64,000 nucleotides of DNA. Origin: Sulfurimonas sp. CG01_land_8_20_14_3_00_36_23 (GTDB taxonomy: Bacteria > Campylobacterota > Campylobacteria > Campylobacterales > Sulfurimonadaceae). Positions 1 through 10,525 of the stretch are shown piece by piece (position 1 is the first letter of the stretch; each line of letters begins with the position of its first letter). The position numbers and the translations under genes were made by a program. The notes under the pieces are model-generated. The model saw only the letters and a list, made by a program, of their open reading frames with translations, had not been told where the DNA came from and did no database searches. The stretch lies in assembly GCA_002781365.1 (NCBI GenBank), contig PETN01000017.1:27720-91719 (forward strand), in the 5' to 3' direction.

Positions 1-874
1 CACGGTGTGCTTTTAACATAATAGTACCACCTGGAGTTTCATAGCATCCACGTGCTTTCATTCCTACAAAACGGTTTTCAACGATGTCAACACGACCGAT
101 ACCATGTTTACCACCAATCTCATTTAAAGTTTTAAGGATTGTTGCAGGGCTTAACTCTTTACCATTGAGTGAAATAGGGTCACCATTTTTATAGCCTAGT
201 TCAATATACTCAGCTTTGTCAGGCGCAGACTCTGGAGAGTTTGACCATAACCACATACTCTCTTCAGGCTCAGCACTTGGATCTTCTAAAATTCCACCTT
301 CATAAGATATGTGAAGGAGATTGGCATCCATAGAATAAGGTGATTTTTTGCCTTTTTTCTCAATAGAAATACCATGTTTTTCTGCATAAGCTAAAAGTTT
401 TTCTCTAGAGTTTAAATCCCACTCTCTCCATGGTGCAATAATTGTAAGAGTTGAATCTTGAGCTAAGTAACCCATCTCAAAACGAACTTGATCATTTCCT
501 TTACCAGTTGCACCATGGCTTACACCATCAGCACCTGTGATTTTAGCAATCTCGGCTTGGCGTTTTGCAATCAATGGGCGAGCAATAGAAGTCCCTAAAA
601 GGTACTCACCTTCATAAATGGCATTTGCTCTAAACATTGGGAAGACAAAATCTTTTACAAACTCTTCTCTTAAATCATCTATAAAAATATTTTCTGGCTT
701 TATACCAAATTGTAATGCTTTTTTACGCGCAGGTTCTAACTCTTCACCTTGCCCTAAATCAGCTGTAAAAGTTACAACTTCACACTTGTATTCATCTTGT
801 AGCCATTTTAATATAACACTTGTATCCAATCCACCAGAGTAAGCCAATACTACTTTTTTAACTTCTTTTTTCAT
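1..874 (-). CDS. argG: argininosuccinate synthase (3' end cut by window edge)
   Basis: Joins citrulline and aspartate using ATP in arginine biosynthesis; cytosolic. The frame is open from the ATG at 872-874 to base 1, about 291 of the roughly 400 residues usual for the family, so the C-terminus lies outside the window. The ATP-binding P-loop AYSGGLDTS sits at residues 11-19, and [13 protein letters not shown] and the IAPWREW stretch typical of ArgG follow. The start is preceded on the coding strand by an A/G-rich stretch (AAAGGG), a fair ribosome site. It is divergent from nothing upstream; the next gene, flaG, lies on the same strand behind its own terminator. Confidence 0.96.
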   Translation of the reverse strand, partial: MKKEVKKVVLAYSGGLDTSVILKWLQDEYKCEVVTFTADLGQGEELEPARKKALQFGIKPENIFIDDLREEFVKDFVFPMFRANAIYEGEYLLGTSIARPLIAKRQAEIAKITGADGVSHGATGKGNDQVRFEMGYLAQDSTLTIIAPWREWDLNSREKLLAYAEKHGISIEKKGKKSPYSMDANLLHISYEGGILEDPSAEPEESMWLWSNSPESAPDKAEYIELGYKNGDPISLNGKELSPATILKTLNEIGGKHGIGRVDIVENRFVGMKARGCYETPGGTIMLKAHR

Positions 875-1019
875 GCAAAAAACCCTTTATGAGTAAAATA
901 ATAAGCGCGATTCTACAATAAAGTAGATTAATAATTGGTTAGTAAATAAGGATATGTGAAACTGAGGGGTAAAGATGAAGTGGAATTTTAAATGGATATT
1001 TTTTGATTTACTAGATAAA

Positions 1020-1047
1020 ACAAAAGGGTTTTTGATTACCCTTTTGT
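1020..1047 (-). terminator. intrinsic terminator of flaG overlapping its stop codon
   Basis: Nine-base arms ACAAAAGGG and CCCTTTTGT (1020-1028 and 1039-1047) flank a 10-base loop that contains the flaG stop codon (1036-1038). On the coding strand the second arm runs into TTTTATCT. The first arm in transcript order encodes the last three residues, TKG, so coding sequence and terminator share the same bases. Confidence 0.8.
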
Positions 1048-1413
1048 ATCAAATAATATACCAGTAACTTCCTGCATTTTTGGAAGAAAATCTGCCGCTT
1101 GTTCTGCTGGAAATCTTCGAATCATTTTGCTAGTTTCAGACTCTATGACAGAGACGAAAAATACATCTTGAGAATCGACACCAAATTTGATGTTAGTATT
1201 CATAGGAGCCATAGCATCATTGAGTTGTTTTACTAAATCCTGCACTTTCTCTTTTGAATCTATTTTTTGTGAACTTTGAGTTACCTCTTTTTGTAACTGT
1301 TCAACCACATTAGATTTCGAACTTTCTTGAACTTGTTGAGCCGCACTATTGCGCATCTCACCTATATTAACCTGTGATTGCTGTTGTTTTGCAACATTTG
1401 CTATACCATCCAT
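1036..1413 (-). CDS. flaG: FlaG family flagellar protein
   Basis: 125 residues, the normal size for FlaG, a small protein that influences flagellar filament length in related bacteria. The N-terminal half is polar, Gln/Ser-rich and probably disordered or helical; the C-terminal half carries the conserved FlaG block with NIKFGVD, a short beta stretch FFVSVIE and the RRFPAEQAADFLPKM signature. It is transcribed alone, from a sigma-28-type promoter at 1457-1483, with the ribosome site AAAAGGAG eight bases before the ATG and a terminator overlapping the stop. No other flagellar gene is in the window. Family assignment is firm; the exact role is taken from homologues. Confidence 0.9.
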   Translation of the reverse strand: MDGIANVAKQQQSQVNIGEMRNSAAQQVQESSKSNVVEQLQKEVTQSSQKIDSKEKVQDLVKQLNDAMAPMNTNIKFGVDSQDVFFVSVIESETSKMIRRFPAEQAADFLPKMQEVTGILFDTKG

Positions 1414-1456
1414 TGTCTGCTCCTTTTAGATTTAAGAATACAATTTATTAGAAGGT

Positions 1457-1483
1457 ATATCGACGGAAAAAAATATAACTTTA
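1457..1483 (-). promoter_or_regulatory. sigma-28 (FliA) promoter of flaG
   Basis: On the minus strand TAAAG (1479-1483) is followed after exactly 16 bases by CGATAT (1457-1462). This matches the class III flagellar promoter of Campylobacter-type FliA (TAAAG, about 15 bases, CGATWT). Start of transcription would be near 1450, leaving a leader of about 35 bases. Confidence 0.75.
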
Positions 1484-1538
1484 ATGAAAAAATAAAAAAA
1501 TTTATTTTGTAGCCATCTTTTATGATAATCTTCCATTT

Positions 1539-2747
1539 ATGAATGAATATTATAAACTGCTCATGAGTGAGCCAATTTTAAAAAGGTTGTCTGCGATTCA
1601 GCTTATTGCATATTTTGGTGCATGGTTTAGTAATATCGCAATCTATACTTTGTTATTAGAGTTGAATGTCTCAGTAGAAGTCATCGCTTTTACAGCAATG
1701 CTTCACTTTTTAGCGGGGGTTATTCAAGCACCATTTTCAGGTTCAATTATTGATACTCTTCGACCAAAAAATCTTATGTTGTCGCTTATCGCGGTTGAAG
1801 TATTTTCTACACTCTTTTTGGTGTTTGTAAATGACATCAACGATTTGTGGCTCTTATACACGCTTATATTTTTTAAAATGGCAGCTGCTAGTTTCTATTT
1901 TACTACTGAAATGTCACTTTTACCAAAGATACTTAATGGGAAAAAACTTCAAACTGCAAATGAGATACACTCTATAATCTGGTCACTTTCCTATACATTT
2001 GGTATGGCACTGAGTGGCTTTGTAGTCTATTGGCTAGGTGTTAAAACCGCTTTTATTTTAGATGCTTTTTTGTTTATGGTAGGTTTTGTTTTACTCTATC
2101 AGTTAGAGATAAAAGTGGAGTTTATAAAAAGTAGTGAAAACTTATATGAAATGATGAGAGATACATTTAGGTATCTTAAAAGATTTCCACATGCCGTACA
2201 TTTGATGTTGGTACACTCTTTTGTGGGCTTAACCGCCTTTGACGCACTTGTTGCTTTAATGGTAGATAAATATTATGCTTCAGTGATAGCAACCTCTTTA
2301 GCCCTTGGACTTGTGCATGCTTCAAGAGCGATAGGTTTAGTGGTTGGACCAATACTCTTTGCTAAATACATCAATAAGAATAAAAAAATCATTTACATCT
2401 TTATCTTTCAAGGTCTTGCTGTTTGGTTATGGGCGATGCTTATGAAAGATTTTTATCTTTCTCTCTTAGCAAGTGTGGTTGTCGGGCTTTTTACTACAAC
2501 GCTTTGGTCTTATACCTACACCTTGCTTCAAAAAAATATAGAGCAAAAGTACTATGGAAGAATCGTGGCATACAATGATATGCTCTTTTTAAGCTCCGCT
2601 GCTTTTACTTCGTATGTGATAGGTTTGTTAGCCTCAAATGGTTTCTCTTTGGAATTTATCACCTTTTTAATTGGTGTAGGCTTTATGGTGGGCGCTCTCT
2701 ATTTTGCTTGGATTTTAAAGAGTCAAAAGATTAAGGAGATAGAGTGA
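1539..2747 (+). CDS. MFS family transporter
   Basis: 402 residues with about 11-12 hydrophobic segments spread over the whole length, the usual size and layout of a major facilitator superfamily exporter of the MFS_3/enterobactin-exporter-like type. The stretch PFSGSIIDTLRPKNLM after the second segment corresponds to the cytoplasmic loop 2-3 motif (G-x-x-x-D-R) in a diverged form. Substrate cannot be read from sequence. The stop overlaps the GTG start of the next gene by four bases, so the two are translationally coupled. A copy of the dispersed CCACATGCC word lies inside it and is read as FPHA. Confidence 0.85.
   Translation: MNEYYKLLMSEPILKRLSAIQLIAYFGAWFSNIAIYTLLLELNVSVEVIAFTAMLHFLAGVIQAPFSGSIIDTLRPKNLMLSLIAVEVFSTLFLVFVNDINDLWLLYTLIFFKMAAASFYFTTEMSLLPKILNGKKLQTANEIHSIIWSLSYTFGMALSGFVVYWLGVKTAFILDAFLFMVGFVLLYQLEIKVEFIKSSENLYEMMRDTFRYLKRFPHAVHLMLVHSFVGLTAFDALVALMVDKYYASVIATSLALGLVHASRAIGLVVGPILFAKYINKNKKIIYIFIFQGLAVWLWAMLMKDFYLSLLASVVVGLFTTTLWSYTYTLLQKNIEQKYYGRIVAYNDMLFLSSAAFTSYVIGLLASNGFSLEFITFLIGVGFMVGALYFAWILKSQKIKEIE
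2185..2197 (+). repeat. dispersed word CCACATGCC, copy 1
   Basis: Core at 2187-2195, flanked as TTT...GTA. Lies in the MFS gene, read in frame as F-P-H-A. Confidence 0.85.
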
Positions 2748-3001
2748 GTTTTGCGATTTTAGGTGGAATCCTCTTAAATATTGGTGCTTTCTTAACCTAC
2801 AAAGGCAAAGTGTATGAAGCCGTTATCGTCTATCTCTTAGGCGATTTGTGTTGGATGTTTATGGCATATACGAGAAATGATTATCTCGGTGCTCTATTTA
2901 TTATCATTGGAACAACATTTGGATTCTTGGCTTTTCTGAAGATGCGAAGAGGAGAGATGAATAAAAGTCTCAACAAAAGTGACAATGAATTATCTTCTTA
3001 G
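2744..3001 (+). CDS. small membrane protein of unknown function
   Basis: 85 residues, start GTG overlapping the stop of the MFS gene by four bases. Three hydrophobic stretches (about residues 3-17, 25-42 and 48-65) followed by a charged tail rich in Lys, Asn and Ser. I do not recognise the family. The overlap suggests it is made together with the transporter, as an accessory subunit or simply an operon partner. The 3' end overlaps the convergent HAD gene by 12 bases. Confidence 0.65.
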   Translation: MSFAILGGILLNIGAFLTYKGKVYEAVIVYLLGDLCWMFMAYTRNDYLGALFIIIGTTFGFLAFLKMRRGEMNKSLNKSDNELSS

Positions 3002-3454
3002 CGTTGCAATCAGTCGTTTTGTGTGAAGAAAAAGGGAGAGAGCATCTTCAATATTTTTACAAAGAACATCTGCATTGAAAAGTGCATCTTTAGCACACCC
3101 TTCATCGCCTAAAAGCGCTATAGAGACAGAGGCAAGCGCGAGCATCTCCTTGTCGTTGTTTCCATTTCCAATCGCCGCACACTTCTCTGCTTGGAGTGCT
3201 CTTATATACTCTGCTTTCTCTTTCGTATGGTCGTTACTTTTTAAGACTTTGATGGTTACTTGGGAAGATTCGAGTTGTTGATGGACAGTTCCAAAGGTAT
3301 CTGCTGTGATGAGATGCAGAGTGTACTCTTTAGACAACTCCTTTAACAAACGCTTTACTTGAGGCAGAAGAAGCCCATCTTTGGCAATCGTACCATTGTA
3401 ATCACACACAATATGTTGAATATTTAAAGTTTTAAAATTGGGTATCTCTATCAT
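2990..3454 (-). CDS. HAD-family hydrolase (soluble P-type ATPase-like)
   Basis: 154 residues. Motif I is DYNGT at residues 18-22 with the nucleophile Asp18; the second Asp of the usual DxDGT is Asn, which is normal for the small family related to the P domain of P-type ATPases. Motif II is LITADT near residue 50, the motif III lysine precedes it in KSNDHTKEK, and motif IV is GNGNNDKEML near residue 97. It is thus a cap-less phosphatase whose substrate is unknown. It is divergent from selD, with 63 bases between the starts. Confidence 0.82.
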   Translation of the reverse strand: MIEIPNFKTLNIQHIVCDYNGTIAKDGLLLPQVKRLLKELSKEYTLHLITADTFGTVHQQLESSQVTIKVLKSNDHTKEKAEYIRALQAEKCAAIGNGNNDKEMLALASVSIALLGDEGCAKDALFNADVLCKNIEDALSLFLHTKRLIATLRR

Positions 3455-3517
3455 TTAATATCTCAATGCTATAATTTCGTCTCTACAGGGGAAGTATATC
3501 AAAACAAAAGGCAAAAA

Positions 3518-4549
3518 ATGGAATCTATAAAACTTACTGAGTATAGTCATGGGGCAGGGTGCGGGTGCAAAATCTCACCGATGTTACTTGATGAAATATT
3601 AGTAACTTCAAGAAAAAGTATTGAGTATCCACAGCTTTTAGTTGGCAATGCAAACAAAGATGATGCGGCGGCATTTGACTTGGGCAATGGCACTTCGGTT
3701 CTCTCCACTACAGACTTTTTTATGCCAATTGTCGATGATGCTTTTACTTTCGGTCAAATTGCGGCAACGAATGCTTTGAGCGATATTTATGCAATGGGCG
3801 GCAAACCTTTGATGGCTATCTCTATTTTTGGATGGCCTATTGAGAAGCTCTCGGCGGAGGTTGCAAGAGAGGTAATAGATGGCGGACGCTCTATCTGTGA
3901 TGAAGCTGGTATTCCCCTTGCTGGCGGTCACTCTATTGATTCTCCTGAGCCTATCTTTGGACTTGCCGTTACAGGTCTTGTTGAAAACAGAAATCTTATG
4001 CAAAACTCAAATGGCGAGGAAGATTGTTTGATTTTTATCACTAAACCTCTTGGTATTGGTATCTTAACGACTGCACAAAAACAAAAAAAGATAGAAGAGG
4101 GGCATATAGAACCTGCCATAAAAGCGATGACGACACTTAACAAAGTAGGTGCAGAATTTGCACCGCTTGAGGGTGTCATCGCTATGACAGATGTGACTGG
4201 TTTTGGTCTTCTTGGGCATTTGGTTGAGATTTGTGAAGCGAGTAATATCAGTGCAAATATCTGGTTTGATAAAGTTCCCCTTTTACCAAATGTTGAGAAG
4301 TATAGAGCGCTTGGTTGTATCCCTGGTGGTGCGCGTAAAAACTTTATGAGTTATGGTTCTAAGATAAGCGAGATGACGCAGCAACAAAGAGAAATCCTTT
4401 GTGATGCACAAACTTCAGGCGGTCTTTTAGTGATTGTGAAAAAAGATGGAGTCGATGCCTTTTTAGAGTTGGCACAGAAGTCAGCTCTGCATCTTGAAGC
4501 CATCGGTGAGACGATTGCGAGAGTAGAACATTTGGTGGTTGTTGCATAA
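3518..4549 (+). CDS. selD: selenide, water dikinase
   Basis: 343 residues, normal length. Makes selenophosphate from selenide and ATP, the selenium donor for selenocysteine and 2-selenouridine. The Gly-rich N-terminus has GAGCGCK with the catalytic position at Cys15 and the essential Lys18; this is the cysteine form, not the selenocysteine form found in some relatives. Further on come DDAAAF, the STTDFFMP metal site, AGGHSID and TDVTGFGLLGH, all typical of SelD. It sits directly before selU (stop TAA, then ATG), so in this locus selenophosphate is destined at least for tRNA. No selA or selB is in the window. Confidence 0.96.
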   Translation: MESIKLTEYSHGAGCGCKISPMLLDEILVTSRKSIEYPQLLVGNANKDDAAAFDLGNGTSVLSTTDFFMPIVDDAFTFGQIAATNALSDIYAMGGKPLMAISIFGWPIEKLSAEVAREVIDGGRSICDEAGIPLAGGHSIDSPEPIFGLAVTGLVENRNLMQNSNGEEDCLIFITKPLGIGILTTAQKQKKIEEGHIEPAIKAMTTLNKVGAEFAPLEGVIAMTDVTGFGLLGHLVEICEASNISANIWFDKVPLLPNVEKYRALGCIPGGARKNFMSYGSKISEMTQQQREILCDAQTSGGLLVIVKKDGVDAFLELAQKSALHLEAIGETIARVEHLVVVA

Positions 4550-5662
4550 ATGTCAAATCTTATACTAAGTAGTGATTTTACCTCCATCGTTTTAAACAAT
4601 ACACCCCTTATCGATGTGCGTGCTCCTATCGAATTTGTAAAAGGTGCATTTCCACATGCCGTAAATTTCCCACTCATTAATGATGAGGAGAGACATTTAA
4701 TCGGTATCAAATACAAACAAGAGGGAAATGCAGAGGCCGTCAAACTTGGTCATAAACTTGTTAGTGGCGAGGTGAAGCGAGAAAGAGTTCAAGCATGGAA
4801 TGATTTTCTTGAAGCAAATCCACATGCCAAACTTTACTGCTTTCGAGGTGGACAACGCTCAAAAATAGCACAAGAGTGGATGGATGAGAGTGGAGCAGAG
4901 ATAGTAAGACTTAAAGGTGGATATAAAGCCTTTAGAAACTATTTGATGCAAGCGATTGAAGAGTCGCCGACTCGTTTTGAGCCTCTTATCTTGGGTGGAC
5001 GCACGGGTTCTGGAAAGACCCTCTTTTTGAAAAATATTAAAAACTCTATAGATTTAGAAGCCTTGGCAAATCATAGAGGCTCCTCTTTTGGTAGAAAAAC
5101 CACACCGCAACCTACACAGATAAATTTTGAAAATGCTTTGGCGTATGATTTGATACAGAAGCTAGAAAAGGGTTTTAAAAACCTGCTCTTTGAAGATGAG
5201 GGCAAATTTGTCGGTAGTCTCTATATACCCAAAACTTTTGCCGCTTATTTATCTGAGGCACCTCTTATTATTCTTGAAACAGCCGATGAAGAGCGAGTAC
5301 AAATCACTTTTGATGAGTATATTTTAAGTGCACAAGAGAGTTATAAAACCCTCTTTAAAGAGGCATATCTCAGAGAGTGGAAAAGTGATATCGAAAGTGC
5401 AATGCAAAGAATAAGCAGAAGGATTGGAACTCAAAGATATAAAATCGTTTGCGACCTCTTTGAAAATGCTTTCCAAGAGCAGATAGCAAGTGGTGGGCTT
5501 GAGGCTTATAAGGAGTGGATAGCCTATCTTTTAAAAGAGTATTATGACCCTATGTATGATTATCAGATATTAAAACATTCCCAAAGGATTGTTTTTAGAG
5601 GAACAGATGAAGAGGTTCGAAGCTATTTAAAAACAAGATTGAATCAGGAACCATTAGCATGA
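4550..5662 (+). CDS. selU: tRNA 2-selenouridine synthase (SelU/MnmH)
   Basis: 370 residues. Replaces sulfur by selenium in 2-thiouridine at the wobble position of certain tRNAs, through a geranylated intermediate. An N-terminal rhodanese domain carries the catalytic Cys97 in YCFRGGQRS, and a C-terminal P-loop domain has the Walker A GGRTGSGKT at about residues 148-156. It follows selD without a gap and overlaps the next gene by four bases (ATGA), giving a selD-selU-(90 aa) operon. Two copies of the dispersed CCACATGCC word fall in it, both read as PHA. Confidence 0.95.
   Translation: MSNLILSSDFTSIVLNNTPLIDVRAPIEFVKGAFPHAVNFPLINDEERHLIGIKYKQEGNAEAVKLGHKLVSGEVKRERVQAWNDFLEANPHAKLYCFRGGQRSKIAQEWMDESGAEIVRLKGGYKAFRNYLMQAIEESPTRFEPLILGGRTGSGKTLFLKNIKNSIDLEALANHRGSSFGRKTTPQPTQINFENALAYDLIQKLEKGFKNLLFEDEGKFVGSLYIPKTFAAYLSEAPLIILETADEERVQITFDEYILSAQESYKTLFKEAYLREWKSDIESAMQRISRRIGTQRYKIVCDLFENAFQEQIASGGLEAYKEWIAYLLKEYYDPMYDYQILKHSQRIVFRGTDEEVRSYLKTRLNQEPLA
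4650..4662 (+). repeat. dispersed word CCACATGCC, copy 2
   Basis: Core at 4652-4660, flanks TTT...GTA; inside selU, read as F-P-H-A. Confidence 0.85.
4818..4830 (+). repeat. dispersed word CCACATGCC, copy 3
   Basis: Core at 4820-4828, flanks AAT...AAA; inside selU, read as N-P-H-A-K. Confidence 0.85.
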
Positions 5663-5931
5663 TATACAAATCAAAAGAGGGAGATTTAGATCTCTCCAAA
5701 CTGACACGATTATACCCTGCTGTAGTTGTCGATATGCAGGGTGAAGTGGCTGAGATGAGTCTGGAGTGGGTTGAACTTTATGGGGAGAAGGTAAAGCTTC
5801 TCTCTTACATATTAGTTTTTGACTTCACCCCTTTAAATGCAGATGTAAGGGAGAAGGTAACGCTCTCTTATGAGACAAAAGAGGAGCTTATCGCAACGAT
5901 GAGCGAGGTAGCACAACTATTTCCAAATTAA
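5659..5931 (+). CDS. hypothetical protein, selU-coupled
   Basis: 90 residues, start ATG overlapping the selU stop (ATGA), so translation is coupled. The protein is acidic, soluble and without membrane segment or Cys; two short beta-rich blocks (PAVVVDMQGEVAEMSLEW and VKLLSYILVFDFTPL) suggest a small alpha/beta fold. I do not recognise the family. Its place after selD-selU could mean a selenium- or tRNA-related role, but nothing in the residues shows it. Its 3' end carries the sequence that probably starts the following MATE gene. Confidence 0.7.
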   Translation: MIYKSKEGDLDLSKLTRLYPAVVVDMQGEVAEMSLEWVELYGEKVKLLSYILVFDFTPLNADVREKVTLSYETKEELIATMSEVAQLFPN

Positions 5932-7265
5932 TTTCAAACGACACTCAAAAAGTCTTCTCTCTGGCAATTCCAGCTGCCTTAAAACATCTCGTAGATATAC
6001 TTCAAATTCTTATAGATATGCTCATGGTCGGAATGGTAAGTGTCTATGCACTCGCGGCTGTTGGGATGAGTATGCAGTTTATGATGATTATCAATGTCCT
6101 CATGACGCTCTATGTTGTTGGTGGAAATGCACTTATCTCTCGTTTTATAGGTCAAAGAAGAGAGAAAAGAGCCTCCGCACTTCTTTTTTCACTTGGAATC
6201 TTCGCAATTGTTCTCTCCGTGTTTGTATCTATTGGCGGCTATTTTGGAAGTGAACTTATCTATAGCATGATGGGTGCTGAGGCAGAAGTTGTGCATCAAG
6301 GCGCACTCTATTTTAAAATATTGGCATGTGGAATTGTAGTCATCTTTATAGATACACTTCTCTACAATGCCCTCTCAGCCGCAGGAGATACGAAAAGTTC
6401 GCTCTACATCAAACTCTTCTCAGCCGCACTCAACGCTTTTTTAAATTATGTTTTTATCTTCGGTCACTATGGTTTTGAAGCGATGGGTATAGAGGGCGCG
6501 GCGTATGCCACTGTTATAGCTTATACTTTTAATGTTATTGCGTATCTTCTACTTTTAAAGATTCCACCCTCAACCAAGGAGGGCAGGCGTGCTAAACTTA
6601 CTTTCATCCCAATTATCCGAATAAAAGATCTCATCAGAGCTTGGCATATAGGCTGGAGTGCTGCTTTGGATAGGGGAATCTCTAGCATATCTTTTCTCTT
6701 TTTTGTCTCTATCATTGCCGCGTATGGAACTGCGGAGTTGGCGGGGTATCAGGTTGGACTTCGTATCGAGGGAATCGCCTTTATGCCAGGTTTTGGTTTT
6801 GCTATTGCCGCGATGGCTTTAGTGGGGCAAAATCTGGGTGCAAACGATAAGAAAAAAGCGTATGATATGGGGATTATAAGTGGAAGAGTTGCTTATATGT
6901 TTATGGGAAGTGTCGGTATTTTCCTTATCTTTTTTCCAGAGTTTTTGGCAGGATTTTTCACACAAGATGCCGCTACGATTGCGGTCGTATCTCAGTACCT
7001 CATTCTTGTCGGATTAGCACAAATTCCACTTGCAATCGTCTTTGTCTATTCGTCCGCACTTCGAGGAGCGGGAGCTACTAAAATAACGCTTTATATCAAC
7101 GTGCTCTCACTCTGGTTTTTAAGAGTTATTCCCTCCTATATCGCCTATAAACTTGGGTTTGGAATCATCGCTATTTTTGTTATTATGAATGTAGAAACAC
7201 TCATAAAAGGAGTGCTCTTTTGGTACATTTATCAAAAGAGAAGTTGGCTAGATATCAAAGTTTAA
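5919..7265 (+). CDS. MATE family efflux transporter, probable ATT start
   Basis: A multidrug and toxin extrusion exporter with 12 membrane segments, driven by Na+ or H+. The first ATG is at 6018, but the frame stays open upstream and encodes TQKVFSLAIPAALKHLVDIL and then QILIDM leading into the ATG, which is the conserved start of the first MATE helix. No ATG, GTG or TTG exists in frame between the upstream stop at 5871 and 6018. The best candidate start is ATT at 5919, overlapping the previous gene by 13 bases, with GAGG about nine bases upstream; ATT at 5931 or CTG at 5961 are alternatives. From 5919 the protein has 448 residues, normal for the family; from 6018 it would lack most of helix 1. 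Family certain, start inferred. Confidence 0.88.
   Translation: MSKLISNDTQKVFSLAIPAALKHLVDILQILIDMLMVGMVSVYALAAVGMSMQFMMIINVLMTLYVVGGNALISRFIGQRREKRASALLFSLGIFAIVLSVFVSIGGYFGSELIYSMMGAEAEVVHQGALYFKILACGIVVIFIDTLLYNALSAAGDTKSSLYIKLFSAALNAFLNYVFIFGHYGFEAMGIEGAAYATVIAYTFNVIAYLLLLKIPPSTKEGRRAKLTFIPIIRIKDLIRAWHIGWSAALDRGISSISFLFFVSIIAAYGTAELAGYQVGLRIEGIAFMPGFGFAIAAMALVGQNLGANDKKKAYDMGIISGRVAYMFMGSVGIFLIFFPEFLAGFFTQDAATIAVVSQYLILVGLAQIPLAIVFVYSSALRGAGATKITLYINVLSLWFLRVIPSYIAYKLGFGIIAIFVIMNVETLIKGVLFWYIYQKRSWLDIKV
6321..6333 (-). repeat. dispersed word TTCCACATGCCAA, copy 4
   Basis: Core at 6323-6331, all 13 bases match on the minus strand; inside the MATE gene, read as L-A-C-G. Confidence 0.85.
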
Positions 7266-7297
7266 ACCTCTTTGCGGTAAAATCGCAAATTATTAAT

Positions 7298-7310
7298 TTG
7301 GCATGTGGAA
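7298..7310 (-). repeat. dispersed word TTCCACATGCCAA, copy 5
   Basis: Core at 7300-7308, full 13-base match; intergenic, eight bases before the ligA ATG. Just upstream, TTTGCG and CGCAAA (7271-7276, 7284-7289) form a short dyad. Confidence 0.85.
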
Positions 7311-7314
7311 ATAG

Positions 7315-9814
<2,500 letters not shown>

Positions 9815-9818
<4 letters not shown>

Positions 9819-10525
9819 TAAGAGTTGATAATTATTTAGTAGAGAACACTCTAGCAGGGAGCAGAACAAAAGCGCAGGCTATGATAAAAGAGGGTTTAGT
9901 AGTTGTCAATGGCGAAGTGATGTTAAAGCCTTCACTCAAAGTCAGCAGCAGTGATGAAGTGAGAGTCAAAGAGCATAAAGAGTATGTCTCCCGTTCAGCA
10001 CACAAACTAGCCTCATTTCTAGATGAGTTAAAAATCGACATTAACTCGAAAGTGGCACTTGACATCGGTTCCTCAACAGGCGGTTTTACCCAAGTTCTTT
10101 TAGAGTACGGTGCAAGCGAAGTAACCGCAGTAGATGTGGGAAAAGAGCAGTTACATGAGACTCTGAAAAAGGATGCTCGTGTGCACTCCTTTGAGAGTTG
10201 TGATATTCGAGATTTTAAGAGTGAGAAGCAGTTTGATTTAGTAACGAGTGATGTCGCTTTTATCTCACTTCTCAATATTTTAGATGATGTAGAACGATTG
10301 GCATGTGGAAATATTATCCTTCTCTTTAAACCACAGTTTGAAGTGGGGCGTGAAGCAAAAAGAGATAAAAATGGTGTAGTCACAGATGAGAAAGCCATAC
10401 TCAAAGCGATGGTAAAGTTTGAGGATGCTTGTAGTATTAAAGGGTGGAAACTGATTTTAAAATCACCTTCCAAACTGACAGGCAAAGAGGGAAATCTTGA
10501 GTACTGTTACTGCTATGAAAAATAG
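9815..10525 (+). CDS. tlyA: TlyA family rRNA methyltransferase / haemolysin-like protein
   Basis: 236 residues. An N-terminal S4 RNA-binding domain (about residues 1-60) precedes a Rossmann-like FtsJ methyltransferase domain with the SAM-binding VALDIGSSTGGFT and the later TSDVAFISL. TlyA enzymes 2'-O-methylate ribosomal RNA and affect capreomycin sensitivity in mycobacteria and campylobacters. The start is TTG, overlapping the previous stop (TTGA). The last 29 bases overlap the ribF start. Confidence 0.9.
10298..10310 (-). repeat. dispersed word TTCCACATGCCAA, copy 7
   Basis: Core at 10300-10308, full match on the minus strand; inside tlyA, read as L-A-C-G-N. Confidence 0.85.

Noticed and set aside
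3557..3571. Selenocysteine codon in selD
   Set aside because: The catalytic position is TGC, not TGA, so this SelD is the cysteine form.
9832..10485. 217-codon antisense frame over tlyA
   Set aside because: Shadow of tlyA, which has clear S4 and methyltransferase motifs in the sense frame; the antisense product is Ser/Thr-rich without domains.
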